64,000 nucleotides of DNA from Mesotaenium endlicherianum (GCA_009602735.1 WELA01007315.1:93217-157216), one strand, 5' to 3'. Positions 31,383 to 44,709 are shown, numbered from the stretch's first letter. Numbers and translations: made by a program. Notes: generated by a model not told the origin, from the sequence alone.

Positions 31383-32897
31383 GGAGAGCAGGGGGGATGG
31401 GTAGTACATCCAGTGGTGCAACCGGTGTCACCTTGCACTCAATTACCCTGTTCTGTCGCATGAACTCTCTCTTAACGGAGCACGTCACCGTAATTTCTTA
31501 CGTCGGATGACGAAGGTCATACCTTCAATAGATTTTATATTTTACTTGACCGTGAATAATTTATTCACAAACAAGGAATGCGACTCTTTTTTCACATGCT
31601 AGACAAGCCCACTGGAATTATAATGAATTCTCAACCAGTTAAAAGTGAATGAAATTCACAACAAAATTTTAATAAAAAGGTTTTAGACGGGCTGAAACTT
31701 TAGCCAATGACTTGTGTGTCGCTATGTGCACAAACGGACGATGAGAGACGACATGTTCTAAAAGTATTCGTAATCAACGATTCTTTTGTGAAATGGTGCA
31801 TTTTGCTTGCTTTGGTTGACACAAATTTGCCTGCATATGTTACTCTGCGTGGGTTCCCTTACGCACCATCTACGTCCTACTTTGCGCCTGTCGTTTGTTT
31901 TAACGCTAAAAAGTCATTTTCCACTGTATGATTCATAGTGAAAATTTAAGAATGTTTCCTTGTCTACGTCCTCTTTGGTGTCCAGAAATTGTCAAAAAGT
32001 TGAAGCACCCTGACATTCAAAGCCAACCGCAATGGTCGACCTTTTGGTTCACTGTTCAAGATTTGACCATGTGTCTGGACAACGTAAATATTTGTATTCA
32101 AGATTTAATGCGTGCGCATCAAGACCAAAAAATACAATTCTAGAATGAATCATGCGTCCAAACGAAACTCATAAGCCCACCTTGGGTGAAAGCCTTGATC
32201 ATCGCAAGAAAAATAATTGAAGCAACAAATAATTTCTCGTCATATTTTTGCAAAGTTGTAATTTTTGCTTGTCAAAAATCATTTATCGCATATCTGCTCA
32301 TTTGCACAATTTACTATTGGTCTTTGATTTCACGTGAGTGGAATGTTTCTATGGCTTGGTCCACAATTGATTTGCGGTTCGGTAATCGACAAGCGTTTTG
32401 CAACCACATTTACTGCATGAAGAAGTCGCTGTTTAGTGATTATATCTGTCCTACATGACTGTTGAATTTTGTTCATTGTTACCAACTTTTGCAACTTGTT
32501 TTTATTTTTGGCATTTTCATGGTTGCAGCAACGACCTTTGCATGTGCAACATTTGGACCAAAAGTGAATAAGGACTTAAATGACTATGGCTCCAAACTAA
32601 GGAATTACTTCAACATTGATGCTTTCACAGTCAAACTTGAAAGCAATTTGAAAGTCTTGCAGGCGCCGTTATGTTCAAACTTAATAGGCACTCTTTAATT
32701 TGGATTAATCTACTCTATCAATTAGGGCCATTATACAGTGGCCATAGCAATATTATTCAACAATATCAATTTTGGAATAAATAATACAATAGAACGAAGT
32801 TGACGGTATTAATTTCAAACTCACAAAAATATGAGAGAACATATCTGGTTTACAATGGAAGCCGAACCTCAATCTAAAACAAATTGCAGTCCACGTT
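31383..32897. other. AT-rich intergenic DNA, nothing recognised
   Basis: It begins sharply after the A2 LTR. Several ORFs of 70-90 codons lie on the plus strand in different frames (31707-32698), but none has a recognisable domain. It could be an old unidentified transposon or spacer. Confidence 0.4.
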
Positions 32898-33234
32898 GAT
32901 GGCAGCCTCAAGGGAGTTGCATCATAGCAAGCTGGATGTGACTCATTCACCTCACTTGATCATAGTCGTTGTGTGTTGTTATATGCAATCCACGGCTAGT
33001 ATAGAGAGGGGTGTGCACTTCAGCGGTGCTAGAGGACTTGTTAGTCTGTTGTGCCAACCCTTTGGGTTTAAGCTTGTTGCTTTGCAAGAGACGTACCTCT
33101 CTTATTATGTGTGTGGTAGCTAGGTTGAGGAAGCTTGGGTATGGCTGCATGTGAGGAGCAATTGAGACAGTGCGTGCACACATGATTTACTAACTTAAGT
33201 TTCCAAGTATGGATTACGACAGGTTTTTGTCGCC
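32898..33234 (+). mobile_element. fragment of LARD internal region
   Basis: GGCAGCCTCAAGGGAGTTGC onward matches 3058-3395 (C1) and 19496-19830 (C2). It is isolated, without LTRs. Confidence 0.8.
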
Positions 33235-33780
33235 TGATTCGAGACGTCGTTTTTTGTCAGGGGAGTGATGTTGTGATATTATAATTATTAGGTCAAAACA
33301 TGTCACTGTGAACATGTTTTGATTTTTATCATTGCTTGTGGAGTATCTGTGCGTGTATTTAAGTGTGAACATATATTTTAGTGACTTGGTTCATGTTCCT
33401 TGATCCTTCTAGGGCATTTTCGAAGGTAGAAGGTTGGCGTAGAAGAACTCCATGTGGCAAAAGTCAGAATGTGCCTTTTTTAGGTCAAAAGGACATGTTT
33501 AAATTATTATAGAAAGAGGTGACAAGTTTTGGGATGTGTTAGGTGCCAACACATCAACGTGCACCTTCCTAGAAGTTACTTGTGTAGCAAGTATATAAAC
33601 AAGAGCTTGGGCGTAGAAAAGACAGTTGACAATCACTCTTATACTTGCCAAGTTTGAGACATATATTAACGTTCAAGAAACCATCTCTCTTTCAAGAAGC
33701 TACCACTTGTGTTCAAAGTCTGGTCTTGAATGAATGAACCATTCTAATTGACTAAGTACTTCATCTCTCTGGAGAACACT
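33235..33780 (+). mobile_element. solo or remnant LTR of a Gypsy-B relative
   Basis: A short piece of pre-LTR sequence (GTCAGGGGAGTGA) is followed by an LTR from 33269 (TGTTGTGATATTATAATTAT). It has a TATATAAACAAG TATA-type motif near 33594 and the closing CAAGAAGCTACCACTTGTG block. More diverged from 49306-49808 than that element's LTRs are from each other. The end near 33780 is approximate. Confidence 0.75.
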
Positions 33781-34610
33781 GAAGTCTCAAATCTTGCTTG
33801 TGCCAGTGCACAATGACCAGCGGATGGTCAACCTTATGCAACCTGCCACCGAAATACATGCGTAAGTCGGTCCATGGTGATCAACTAAAATGACAAATCG
33901 CGTGCGAAGGACCACCACCTAGGTGACCAGGTCGATGGCGCACTTGTCGGGGATCCATACACGATCCCAGGCCTCGACGCGGTTAGGCAAGACATGGATT
34001 TCACTTTTCTGCGTTGATTACAATGGTCCTTTGAGACGGTTTGTCCACTTCGAAAGATGTACATGCATCCTGCTGGCCGGGAGCCTCCGCGGTCATGCTC
34101 GTCGCTGATTATTTGGTACATGAGAGTCGAGACATGCTGACAACTTGACTTTCAAGCTAGGCATTGGCTAATGATGAAATTTCGAGCGGAATAGTAGGCT
34201 TCGCAGAGTTCGGTACTTGCCAAGGTCGGCAAAATTTGGCAATTTCAAAACCACCTCATCGAAATCTACTAGAATCAATGTATCTTGGCTGCCGGGGTAT
34301 ACCGCGAGGCTCGACATGACAGATTTTTTAAGATGCCCAAGATCGTCCCAAGCTGTCAAAGGACAGTGTGGACTTCTGGCAACAGCGGGGCCTACGAGTG
34401 GAACATATGCTGGAGTTTTTGGCTGGTTGTTGAGTGAAGACGCCGAACTCGAAGAATGATAGTAATGTTTTCTTACTTCCTGTGAACTTCAGACGTACTG
34501 TGGTCTCCACTTGCATCAAGTTTCAATTGAAGAGGAGGCATTTTCTGAGGACGTGAGGACGACTAGGGCTTACAGGCACTGGAACATCTTGGCATAGATA
34601 GATGAAGACA
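33781..34610. other. upstream flank of the receptor kinase gene
   Basis: No repeat family or coding signal recognised. It probably contains the promoter of the gene starting at 34690, but I cannot point to a convincing TATA box. Confidence 0.35.
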
Positions 34611-34658
34611 TGATCATATTATAGATCATTATAGATCACTACATGATCATTATAGATC
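34611..34658. repeat. short direct and inverted GATC/ATTATAGATC repeats
   Basis: TGATCATTATAGATC-type units occur three to four times within 48 bases, 32-80 bases before the start codon of the kinase gene. They may be a regulatory site or simple repeat in the 5' UTR. Confidence 0.4.
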
Positions 34659-34689
34659 TCGACCTTTCACGCTCGTGCATATCAGTAAA

Positions 34690-37600
34690 ATGTTGTTCTT
34701 CATTCTGCTCTTTTCTTTTCAAGTGACTAGCGATGCTGTACGTATAGACCAAGATGAATGTAAGACCTCAGAACCCTCAAGATTTGTATCAATCTTGTGT
34801 AGTTGTCATGGTCGGGTCCAATTTCGCAACCTTGAAATGTAAAAAATTGTTTGCTTGTACTTTAATTTGCCACGCAATTGCTACGGAGCCAGTGCGCGAG
34901 TCCTTAAGGCAATATAAGTTGATTGCCTAGCTCCCGTAACAGTCCGAATGTTGTTTCCCTTTCTTTCTGACTGATTCTTGGTACGTGTACATGCACCACA
35001 GTGGCCACTCTCAATAAGCTTCGACTCGGATTCAATGATTCAAATGGTCTTTTGTCCTCATGGAACAATACTGATTGCAACAGTATAGATCATGTTACCT
35101 GCACAGCTGAAGGATTTGTTTCTGCAATGTGAGTGAAACAATCCCTGCCCCCGGTCTCTCAACTTACAGATTCGGATTAAGCAGAGGGACTTGTCTTGTG
35201 CCCTCGAGTTGCTTGAGCATTCTGATTCTCTAAGTTACGAGGAAATGTTTGTATCCAATGCTACACTTCAAAAGGCGTGGCTGCTGACATGCATGAAACG
35301 GTCAGAACACTCTGATGTACTTCATAAGGAGATAGTAATTTTGAGAATCATAATTAGTTTCTGATGCGCCCAAGGGACTCAAATCTAGCACACGCATCCA
35401 GTGGCGTGGCTCACTGGGCTTTGTGGCTGGTTCCTGCAACTTGTTTGTGTGACAAAGGCGACCATGAAAAGTGGGGAGTATGTGTATGATGGACAGTCTG
35501 AAGTATCTCCAGCAGATGGATCACATCGGTTGTTGTTGACGTTGTGACGATCTGCCCAGAAGCATAAGTGATGATTACTTGGGCGGGTCCATTGGAGATT
35601 CGATTGGCTCCTTCTCCAAGTTGCAGAATATGTGAGCTCACTCTGTTGCTCCTCTTTAGTGAGCATAAACGCGCTGTGGCTCATGCTCAGTGGTGTCAGC
35701 AGTCAACGTTGCACAACCGCACCTCTGCTTGACTTGCAGTATACACCATCCAAAGCGGTTACATTGGGCTCATTCATCATTCTGCACGATGCCCTTTTGA
35801 TCATGCGTCGAATAGCCCCCACCATGTTTCTTAGCAGTCAGGGTCTTGTAACCAGGCGAGTATGTCGTCCGTGCTTTGTCGTAGACCTCAAGGCCGCCGG
35901 CAAACACTTTGAGATACCTCTTAGGAGGCCATCTTCAATAAGAAGGTCCAGCGCCTATTTGGCACTTGGGCTTGTTCCATGCTAAAAGGGACAAGGGCCA
36001 TGCAGGCAGAGGGACAAGAGAACCTGCTGCCTCGTGCACGTTGCAGGTGCCAACGACTGTCGCTGACAGTGTTGTTCAATAATCTTCTATATATCTATAC
36101 TTTGACCTATGATTAAGTATGAGGATTTGAGGTTGAGCTCATCACCTGTGCCTTGCCTTTCATGCTAGTGTTGCTTTCTTGCTCTGTCGCACCATTGAGA
36201 GCTGAGGTCATGCAGGCTGTTGTCCAGCTCACTGTGACGCATGGCACGGTTCAGACATGTGGGGACGTGCTAGACAATTGCAGGCTTGCCTGCTACTTAT
36301 ACTTCCGAAGCCTTCGGTCAGCACCACCTCATCGAGCTTCTTTTGGCTGACCCTTTTTGTTGGTTACTTTCTTGGCAGCACATTGCGTAATGTGAGTATC
36401 AGTGGGGCATTATCCTCGGGGCTCTGCAACCTCGTGTCGCTGAAGATGCTGTGAGTGTGCTCCCCACAGTTTCTCGTATCTGCTAGATTGGGGGCCGGCG
36501 TCTCAGGGGCTCCTTGATAGCCTGGCACTTGCACATGCTCCCCCGACTTGCTCTGCTGCCAGTTCGTACCTCCTTGTGCTCTCCACTCTATGCCCTGAGC
36601 TGTTGTGTGGGCGAAGCTTGTGTCGACCAAGCTCTCATCTCTAGGAACCAGAGGGTCACCACGTGCCATGCCAAAAGAAGTGGACTCTGGAGTCACGATA
36701 CGTTCTCTTGTTGGTCTCCTGTTGGAACTGGGCTCTGAGCAGACACACGGCACATGTCGAGGCCTGGCAGAAGTTAGTACCCTTCTATCGTTCCTGTTGC
36801 CATTTGCGTCATGTAATTCAGTGCTCTGTCACTACTCCCTTTTTCTCTTTTCCAGGGACCTCGGGCTCAATCATCTGAACGGCACCGTTCCCAGTTGCTT
36901 GGACCGGCTAGCTAACCTCAAATACCTGTAAGTATATTGCCAAGGGCGTCTTTTACAAGTCCTCTTGATTGCCCACGAGCGTTAGTACTGTATTCCACCC
37001 CATGATACGGACTTGCATCATCGCTCACAGGTACCTTACATGCCAAGAAGCCAAAATTGGCATGAGAGTGCATTTCTATGTTGCTGTATGACCTTCAGTT
37101 CTGCACTTGCCAAAACGACCCTGTGGCTGTTCTTGGGTGATTCACGAGTAAGCCAACAATACGGCCCGGAAAACACTGGGTTGGAATTGAGAAGAAAATG
37201 AGTGATTGCACCCTCAAAGTTCTTCCTACGAGAAAGCATTTAAGCAAGCGGTTCATCCCGATTTCTTCATCCGAGCTGCTGTCTGTGTTTCTGTGATGCA
37301 TGCGTGCGTCTATGCAAATGAACAGGGATTTGGGGGACAACCAGTTTGATGGCTATACTCCGGAAGCTATTTGTCTTCTCACAAGCCTCGTGTACCTGTA
37401 AGTGCGCCTGGCAACTCTTAGCCATCCCCAAAGAGGCCTAGCCCTTGTGTGTCATTGGCTGTCCGGCTACACTCTGCACGGGCTGTGCTGCACCGATGTC
37501 CTCCTGCTTGATGCCACGTACTGGCCAGTAGAGGCTAGGCCTTGCATTAGATTGTGACTAGGAGCTCCAGTCTTGATCCCCAGCACCAGGGGCAGAGCTG

Positions 37601-40600
37601 AAGAAGTTTCCTGTCGAACTTCAGACTGCGGCAAGACCCGTCAACTCCTTAATATGCAAGCCATCGTCTCTCAAAGTTCTGTTCTTCCAGGCTTGCTTGA
37701 CACGCCTGAGCCTTGAGTGGAGCACCTCTGTGCTGCCCCTTTTGCTGCTTGGGACAGCGACCTTGGATGGAACAGGCTCACAGGTACTATTCCTGAGTGT
37801 GTGGGGAACCTCACCAGCCTGCAATCATTGTGAGTACGTTCGTGTGTATGCGGTACCTGGTCCCCTCCAACCTGTCGCAGCAATTTGGGTTCACGCAACG
37901 CTCTTGCTGCAACAAGGGACTGACAGCAGAGGATAGCGAAGCTGCTTGCCTGCTCACTAGGACTGTTTGAGGCGCGGCCGTCTCCTTGTGTTGGCTGATT
38001 TGCCAAGGCTGCACCCACTGGGGATGCATATTGGTTCTTTTCCACATGCTTTTTGAGCGCGCTTGGCAATGAGCTACATCTCAAAATGCAGGCCCGTTGA
38101 GTTGCACACATAGTGCCTGCAGCCTCCTCTTCTGTCTTGTGTCTTGAGCTCAGACAATTCGCAGCTCGCGATCTGGTACAGTCGTCCTGAACTGACGCCA
38201 CTAGGATGCTTTGGTATGCCTCTGCCCATTGCAACAGCACGGCATGTTGTGCGAACCACATTGTCGGGCCGCTGACCACGCAATGGGTTATGCTTCTACA
38301 TGCGCGTCGGGAAAGGAGTTAAGTACTGAACAAGTTAAATAGTTGTAAATCCTTGCTGCATTTGCGAGCTCGTTATGGTCCCGGGGGGCTTAGCGGCATG
38401 CATGCGCTGAAGACCTTTCTGCTTAAAGCCTTGAACTGCTTCACCTCGTGCAGGAGTTTCGAGGGTACTGTGCTGGAAGTATCAATCCCAGAAAGCATCT
38501 GCCGCTTGAGGGCCTTGCAGACATTGTAAGTTGGCCCAACCCGGCACATCATACCTTCTGTGATGCCTTCTCTGCTACTACAGGCTGTGGGCATTCAACA
38601 TGTCGTTTTCTCACACGCACCACAGTTTGCAGGGGTGCATTGTCTAACTCCCGCATTTGAATGACTCAATTCCTGAAGGGCTCCAGCCTCCTGGTCCTGC
38701 GTATGCATCTACCCCTGGTCCTGGTCCTCGCAAATCTGATGAATGGGTCAACTACTGCTCATCAGTGTTCCTCTTGTCAAGTGTTTCTTACACGTTGACG
38801 ATCTTCTTACAGCAGCAGGATGCAGATGCGAGAATGCTCACAGGTCTTGCCTGCTCTCTACTATCATCTCCAATCGCCTGCATCGCGTTCGTCTGCATCA
38901 CTGGATGAAAGATCATGTAGCTCATTGGTGAATTGCTTCTGTATTTGTGTGTGTGTATGGGCACTGACTGTTACTTGTGGTGGGTTGCGTCAACAGAGTG
39001 CTTGGAAGTATGAATTTGAATGGCACCCTCCCCAGCTGTCTCGGAAGTCTGCTCGAACTCACATACCTGTACGTATCATGCCCATTCCACCCAGCTCCCA
39101 GTCAACGCTAACCTTTGAGCCTTGGGGCACAGCTGCAGCCAGCGATGCCTTGCGGTGCAGGTCTTGGACAAGGAGGGGTCTCCACGTGCGTGGATACTCG
39201 AGTTTTGGGACATGGTCTGTTGCTTGCTGCACAGTATGCACCTCTTGATCCTTGCCGTAAAAAGATTCCGCGTTTGCCTTGGTCTCGTAACTGGCTGTAC
39301 CCTGGCGCCAATGCTCGTGTCGTTTCTGCTGTGAGCATGTGCTGGCGATGTCGTGTGCCTGGCTGTGTTAATTTAAGTGTCTGACGCCGCCCTTCCTTAC
39401 TCTATCTTATATAATGTTTGCGCTGGCTGCCTATTCTCATTCCAGCCGGACTTTCCTTTATGCATGCAGGGTTCTAGGTCCCAACAACTTCGTTGGCATC
39501 ATTCCCCATTGGCTGTGCAACTTGACGAAGATGGAGTTTCTGTAAGTTCGATGATGCAAACAACTTTGGAACATCATCGTGTTCGTGGGAGTGATTTTGC
39601 CAGGTTCCCTAGCTATGACATTCACTTATGCATAGAGAAGTCTGTGTTTTCATCTTCTGTTGCCAAACCGTTCACTCCTATGCTGAAGCCCTTAAAAGTA
39701 TATAGAGGAGAGAATTGTTGGCTTTGTCCTGTGCTCTGGCCCCAAGCAGAGAACGCGCATTGCTTTGTGGTGCTGGCAGCTGCATGCGTGATTCGTGATG
39801 CATCTGTGCCCGCCTCCCAAGCTGCTTATGCACGTACTCCAGCTCCTGTTCTGACTTTCTGCTTCATGCAGAAGCTTGAAAGAGAATGAACTATCAGGTG
39901 GACTCCCAAGCTGCCTCAGCAAGTTGCCTGCCCTGGCATTTCTGTAAGGGTCGCACATCCAGATTTTTCCATCTTCATATGACCCCTCACCCCCCCCCCC
40001 TTGCGCGTCCTTCCATCTCCTTGCCCGCGTGCATGCCCCAGGTTTCCAGACTGAATACTCGACACTGCTGTTCCGTAAAACCTTAACAACCAGCGGTTCA
40101 TCGTCATCTGCGTAGCCATTAGCAGCGTGCATGAGCTTTAGTGGCATATCAGCACGTGTTCAGCTGGCCGGATGGTAGGTTGGACACAGTTGCAGATAAG
40201 TTGCTGGTGCTTTCTTGACACTTAACTTGCGGTGATTTGTGATTTGATATGCTGCAGGGACGTAAGTGAAAACTTCCTGTCAGGACCCTTGCCCCATTAC
40301 TTCAGCACGGATGGACTGGCCCTATTCGTTAACAACAATTACTTCTCGGGCTCCGCAACAATCGCTGCAGGCGGGTCCTCTTTCTGCCCGGTCGACTCTA
40401 TAAATAACTGCTTCAACGTATGGAATTGCAGTTATCGTGGCAACGACCAGCGAGATACGGAAGCCTGTGTAGCATTTTGCAACATAACCTCCGCAGTGGG
40501 GCCGTGCGCTGGCCATGGGCTATGCAGCACCACTACCCCTCACAAGTGCACCTGCAACGCTGGATACATCACCACATATGGCCCCGGGACAACCTCATGT

Positions 40601-43600
40601 GCGCCAGGTATCACACTCACACAAAAAAAAAAACCTTGACTGCTTTTTGCAGTATGTGATTGGCATACGCCTTCCCTTTGTTGGGAGTGGCAGGTGAGAG
40701 TCTCCCATGCGCACGTGCAAAGGTGCACGGGCGGCTGGATCAGAGTGCTGCACGTGTTGTGAAGGGTCCTTCAAGCGGCCCTCGTCTAGCAGTTGATGGG
40801 TTTGCAGTGCCAGTTGCGCGGCAGTCTCAGCTCCGCCCTTAGCCTACTGTGCGCATGAGAGCCAGATTATTTGCTCTCAGGCTGAAAGCACCCAGGAGCA
40901 TCAGATAGCCTTCTGCTGCACATCACTGCCCTGGGGCACAGGTGGTGGCCTTGAAATGAGCCCGCCCCATCTTTTAGATGCTCCCACTTTGCCCTTGCCT
41001 TACTCAGAGGGAAGTCAATCATCTTCCTGGCTATAAAAGCACGTGCTCCATTTCCCGCCTCTTGCAGCGCCCTCGCCGCCATCGCCTCCGCCACCTCCGT
41101 CGCCTCCGCCAGTTTGGCCACCTCCCCCGTCTCCGCCACCTCTGACGCCTGACACGGCCCCTCCTCCTCCGCCCGTCTCAGGTGCATGCTCCCAGCTCCT
41201 TTAGCTCGGTCATTCTGTGTTGTAGCCCTTGTAGCCCTCTGTAGGATCTGACGACACTGTTGTTGCCTTATTGCAGTTGTACCAATAATTCCTGTGTTGC
41301 GTGTGCTTGCTAATGAAACCATTCCCACACGCGTGCAACCCGAGCTGTGAGGATCTGTCAACGGAAGCGATTCTTCATTGTGGAGAGAAGACACATTTTG
41401 TTTGTCGTGTTGCAGGCGGTAAAGTGCAGAAATGACACAGGAACAAGTGTTGTTATGATGGCAGCCAAGAGCAAAAGCAGCAGCACAGCAATGATCGCAG
41501 GAGTGGCGGCGGGGATCGCGTGCCTCCTTGCGGTTCTTTGCGGCATGGCAGTGTGCTTCTGCTTGAAGAAGAAGATGCGCAAGGGGGACGAGGAACTTCT
41601 GGCTGGTACACCTTTCCCTCTCCCTCGCTCCCTTGCAAAGCTAAGGTCTATACATGCATCCAGATTTATGGCGCCCCCAGCTTCCTTCCAAGAGAGGTCT
41701 TCAGTAGCCTTCCCTAAGCTTCCACTCCACCCTGTCTGGTGGTGGGGAAGTTGCAAGGAGATGCTGCTGAGCATCGGTACAAATGTGCGCGTGTGTCACG
41801 TGTGATCTGGCAGACCGCAACGTGACTGTGACCCCCAGCCATAGCGGCATGCTGATTCAGATGCTGGGCGAGCAGTCCATGCGCGCCATCACTCTGGAAG
41901 ACATCAAGGCCGCCACGGACAACTTCAGCGAGGACAAACTGCTGGGCGAAGGCGGCTACGGCAGCGTCTACTTGGGCCACCGCGACGGCGAGCGGAAGTG
42001 GGCCGTGAAGAGAGCCATCGTGGCCAACACGGACACCCTGGCCGTGTTTGAGGACGAAGTGAGTGTTGGAGAGTCAAAGCAAAGGTTCTTGGATTTCCCC
42101 TGCAAACTCGTTGGGCAGGGGTGAATTTGGTAGAACTACCCACATATGAACGTGTGTTTGAAAGGTATTATATGCACATGGTCGCTTCTGATTGTGATAA
42201 GTGGACAGAGGAAATTAGCCTCATTGACATGCTTGCTTGGGTTGGAATGTCTGAGCCAGGTGATGCTGATATCGAAGATCAACCACCGTAACCTGGTGCA
42301 GCTGCTGGGCTTCTGCACGGAGAGCAACGAGCAGATCTTAGTGTACGAGTTTGTGCCACATGGCACGCTGCAAGACCGCCTGCGGACAGCACCAGGCAAG
42401 CACGCATGCGACTCCGGCGATGTTTATAACTATATTATGATGATGTCATGGTGGACATCATCACCCGTGCACGTGATGACAGTCTCTCTGATGTAATCGC
42501 CCCCCCCAGTCTTGCTGCTGATCTGCTGCATGCATATCTGGTGCGTATTTAGTTATTATGCATTGATATGTGCATATCTCTGTATGTATGGGTCTATGTA
42601 CTAATTGTTAATATGAAGCACATATGCATCGATTTGAGTATACATATGTATATACTTACATTTGTATATATGGATTTCCTCGTTGAGTTCTCGTCGCTCA
42701 AGTATTGTAGACATCCTGCTCCTCCCCAAGTTTGTGCATGGCATATGATGGCATGTTCGGTGCTGCAGAAAAGAGCGCATCAGAAGGCGCAGCAGCAGCA
42801 GCTCCTCTGAGCTTCATGCAGCGGCTGGCAATTGCCGTGGGCGTGGCGCGAGGTCTCAACTATCTGCACAGCTACTCGCAAGAGCCGATCGTGCACCGCG
42901 ACATCAAGTCCGCCAACATCCTCCTTGACGCCAATGTGCAGGTGCTCCGCTGCTACTGCTGCGTGCAGCCTGCTATGCAATCTTGCACTGCATGTTTATT
43001 CTATGCATATACTGGCTGTTGTAGGCAAAAAGGACCCATGCTGCCCTGCTACCACTACCGTGGGCCGGAGTTGCAGGTTGGGGGGTGCTTATGTGAGTCC
43101 TATCCTCCTCGTTGCATGGGGGTTCAGCACTAGGTGAGTTGAAGGGGCATATCAGTATAATGTGCAAGATGAAGGTCCACAATGATGCTGGCAACCCAAT
43201 GCCCAAGCAACTGTATGCTTTGTGCAATGCTCGCGCTTGTGTGCAGCCCAAGATTGCAGACTTTGGACTCTCCAAGCTGCTGGCTTCCAGGGTGGACGCT
43301 TCCGGTGCGCCGTACGCAGTGGCGTCCACCATAGCCGGCACCTTCGGGTACATGGACCCCGGCATCCTGCACGACCTGCAGGTCTCCCCCAAGCTCGACG
43401 TCTTCAGGTCTGCTGCTGCCACCTGCCTCTGCAGCAACCTGCTGGTTGTCTCTGCAAGAGGGGCTAGCACACGCATACACGCCCTGATTGCTGGGGGATA
43501 ATAAGCCCAGTTGTCGTGTTCGAATTGCTCTGGATGCAAATGCTAGGGTGTGTGGGCGCCATGGCTCTGAGGAAGAGATGTTGAGGGGTGGTCAAGGGGT

Positions 43601-44709
43601 GTCCTATGTGAGGGGCGAGGATCTTGGGGTTGGATTGTCAGAGTTTTTCTGTCAGAGCACAACATTCTCCCTGTGTCAAAAAACTGGTGCATGGAAAGAG
43701 CAACCGCACGATGTCGTCTCAAGATTCTCAGGGCACCCCACCTGGCGGGGCAGGAGTGTTGCGACGACCATCCAGAAGTTGCTGCAGCAGTTGGAAGGGG
43801 AGAACTTGCTGAACGTGCAGACTTTCAGGGTTACCCTCTTTCCCTCTTTCCCTCTTTCCCCCTTTCCCCCTCTTCCTCTCTCCCTCTTCCTCTCTCCCTC
43901 TCTCCCTCCCTCCCTCTCTTCTCGCCCTCTAAAAATATTTTTGCCTTTGCGTGCAGCTTTGGTGTGGTGCTGCTGGAGCTTTTGACGTGCAAGCCAGCTC
44001 TTATCAAGGACCCCTCGTCAGGCAAGCCCACCACTCTGTATAATTGGGTAAGCGCAACGTGTCCCTTGCCCTTCTCGTCTGAGGTTGCAAGTGAACAAGT
44101 GGGCTCATCAAGATCGAGGAGTGCCTGAGATTATGCACACTCGTGTGTAATTGTGATACTCCTTCCATGCCAGAAGGCATCACACAAGTTCTCCGCGTGT
44201 CTCGGATGTGGCCTTCGATTGGTACTTTCATGCTTTTGTGGAGGCCTTTAAAAGAGTGAGCAGAATATGCGTGACCTGTACCAGTTGCCTCCTCTGCTGT
44301 CTACTGTTTTTTCTTGTTCGGGCACCAAACAAGGGCATGAAAGCACTAGCTGCAACTTCAACTGTTGGCTGATTCAAGTGCGCCCTTGCAGGCCCTGCCG
44401 TACATCAATGTCGGCGACTTGGAGCCTGTGGTGGATCCGCATCTGTGGGCCACCACGTCGCCGGAGGCGCTCCAGCATTTTGCTGCTGTCGCCAGGCTCT
44501 GTCTCTTGCGGCCCGCCACAAGTCGGCCATCCATGGCCCACGTTTCACACACTCTGGAAGGGGCTCGCGGAAGCACTTACGTTGAGCCAGTTGCAGCCAG
44601 CGTACAGCTGGACGTACATACCTCCCTGTCAAATCTTCTCTTGGATATGGACTCGTCATCCTCATACTCTGGAAACGTTCCCTTGAGCACTTCACTGAAA
44701 CATCGGTAA
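34690..44709 (+). CDS. LRR receptor-like kinase, 19 exons, about 841 aa
   Basis: Likely a plasma-membrane receptor Ser/Thr kinase with an extracellular ligand-binding part. Exons by my reading: 34690-34759, 35002-35128, 36379-36450, 36856-36927, 37326-37397, 37758-37829, 38454-38525, 38997-39068, 39470-39541, 39872-39943, 40258-40607, 41068-41181, 41441-41605, 41814-42058, 42260-42395, 42769-42941, 43247-43407, 43957-44047, 44392-44709. All phases agree and no stop is met. Order: signal peptide ([16 protein letters not shown]), LRR N-cap (residues 24-66), eight one-exon LRRs of 24 residues (66-258), a last partial LRR and Cys-rich EGF-like region (258-374), Pro-rich stalk (375-412), membrane helix (about 428-449), kinase (about 505-790). 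Kinase residues seen: GEGGYGSV (512-519), Lys533, HRD with Asp639, DFG with Asp657. The APE-type Glu is Gly691. The intron after 42395 uses a GC donor. AATAAA lies at 44737. The ligand is unknown, and exon 41441 has the least certain start. Confidence 0.88.
38633..38698 (+). pseudogene. relic LRR exon inside an intron of the kinase gene
   Basis: After an acceptor-like TTTGCAG there is a roughly 66-base stretch encoding [17 protein letters not shown] and SLLVL, the LRR consensus spread over shifted frames, with GTATGC at its end. The functional neighbours are exactly 72 bases. Skipping it keeps the reading frame between 38525 and 38997. A second, weaker candidate starts near 38821 (RMLTG). Confidence 0.5.
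43833..43922 (+). repeat. polypyrimidine (CCCTCTTT) tract in a kinase-gene intron
   Basis: About 90 bases of pure C/T simple repeat end 35 bases before the acceptor of the exon at 43957. It can serve as an extended polypyrimidine tract and is prone to length change. Confidence 0.8.

Noticed and set aside
31707-32698. Run of four plus-strand ORFs of about 70-90 codons
   Set aside because: AT-rich, in different frames, no domain and no convincing splice joins. Kept only as unannotated intergenic DNA.
37671-38279. 202-codon minus-strand ORF within the kinase gene
   Set aside because: Antisense shadow across an LRR exon and introns. No domain and no upstream signal.
43835-44034. Arg/Glu/Gly-rich minus-strand ORF
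   Set aside because: It is the complement of a CCCTCTTT simple repeat in an intron.
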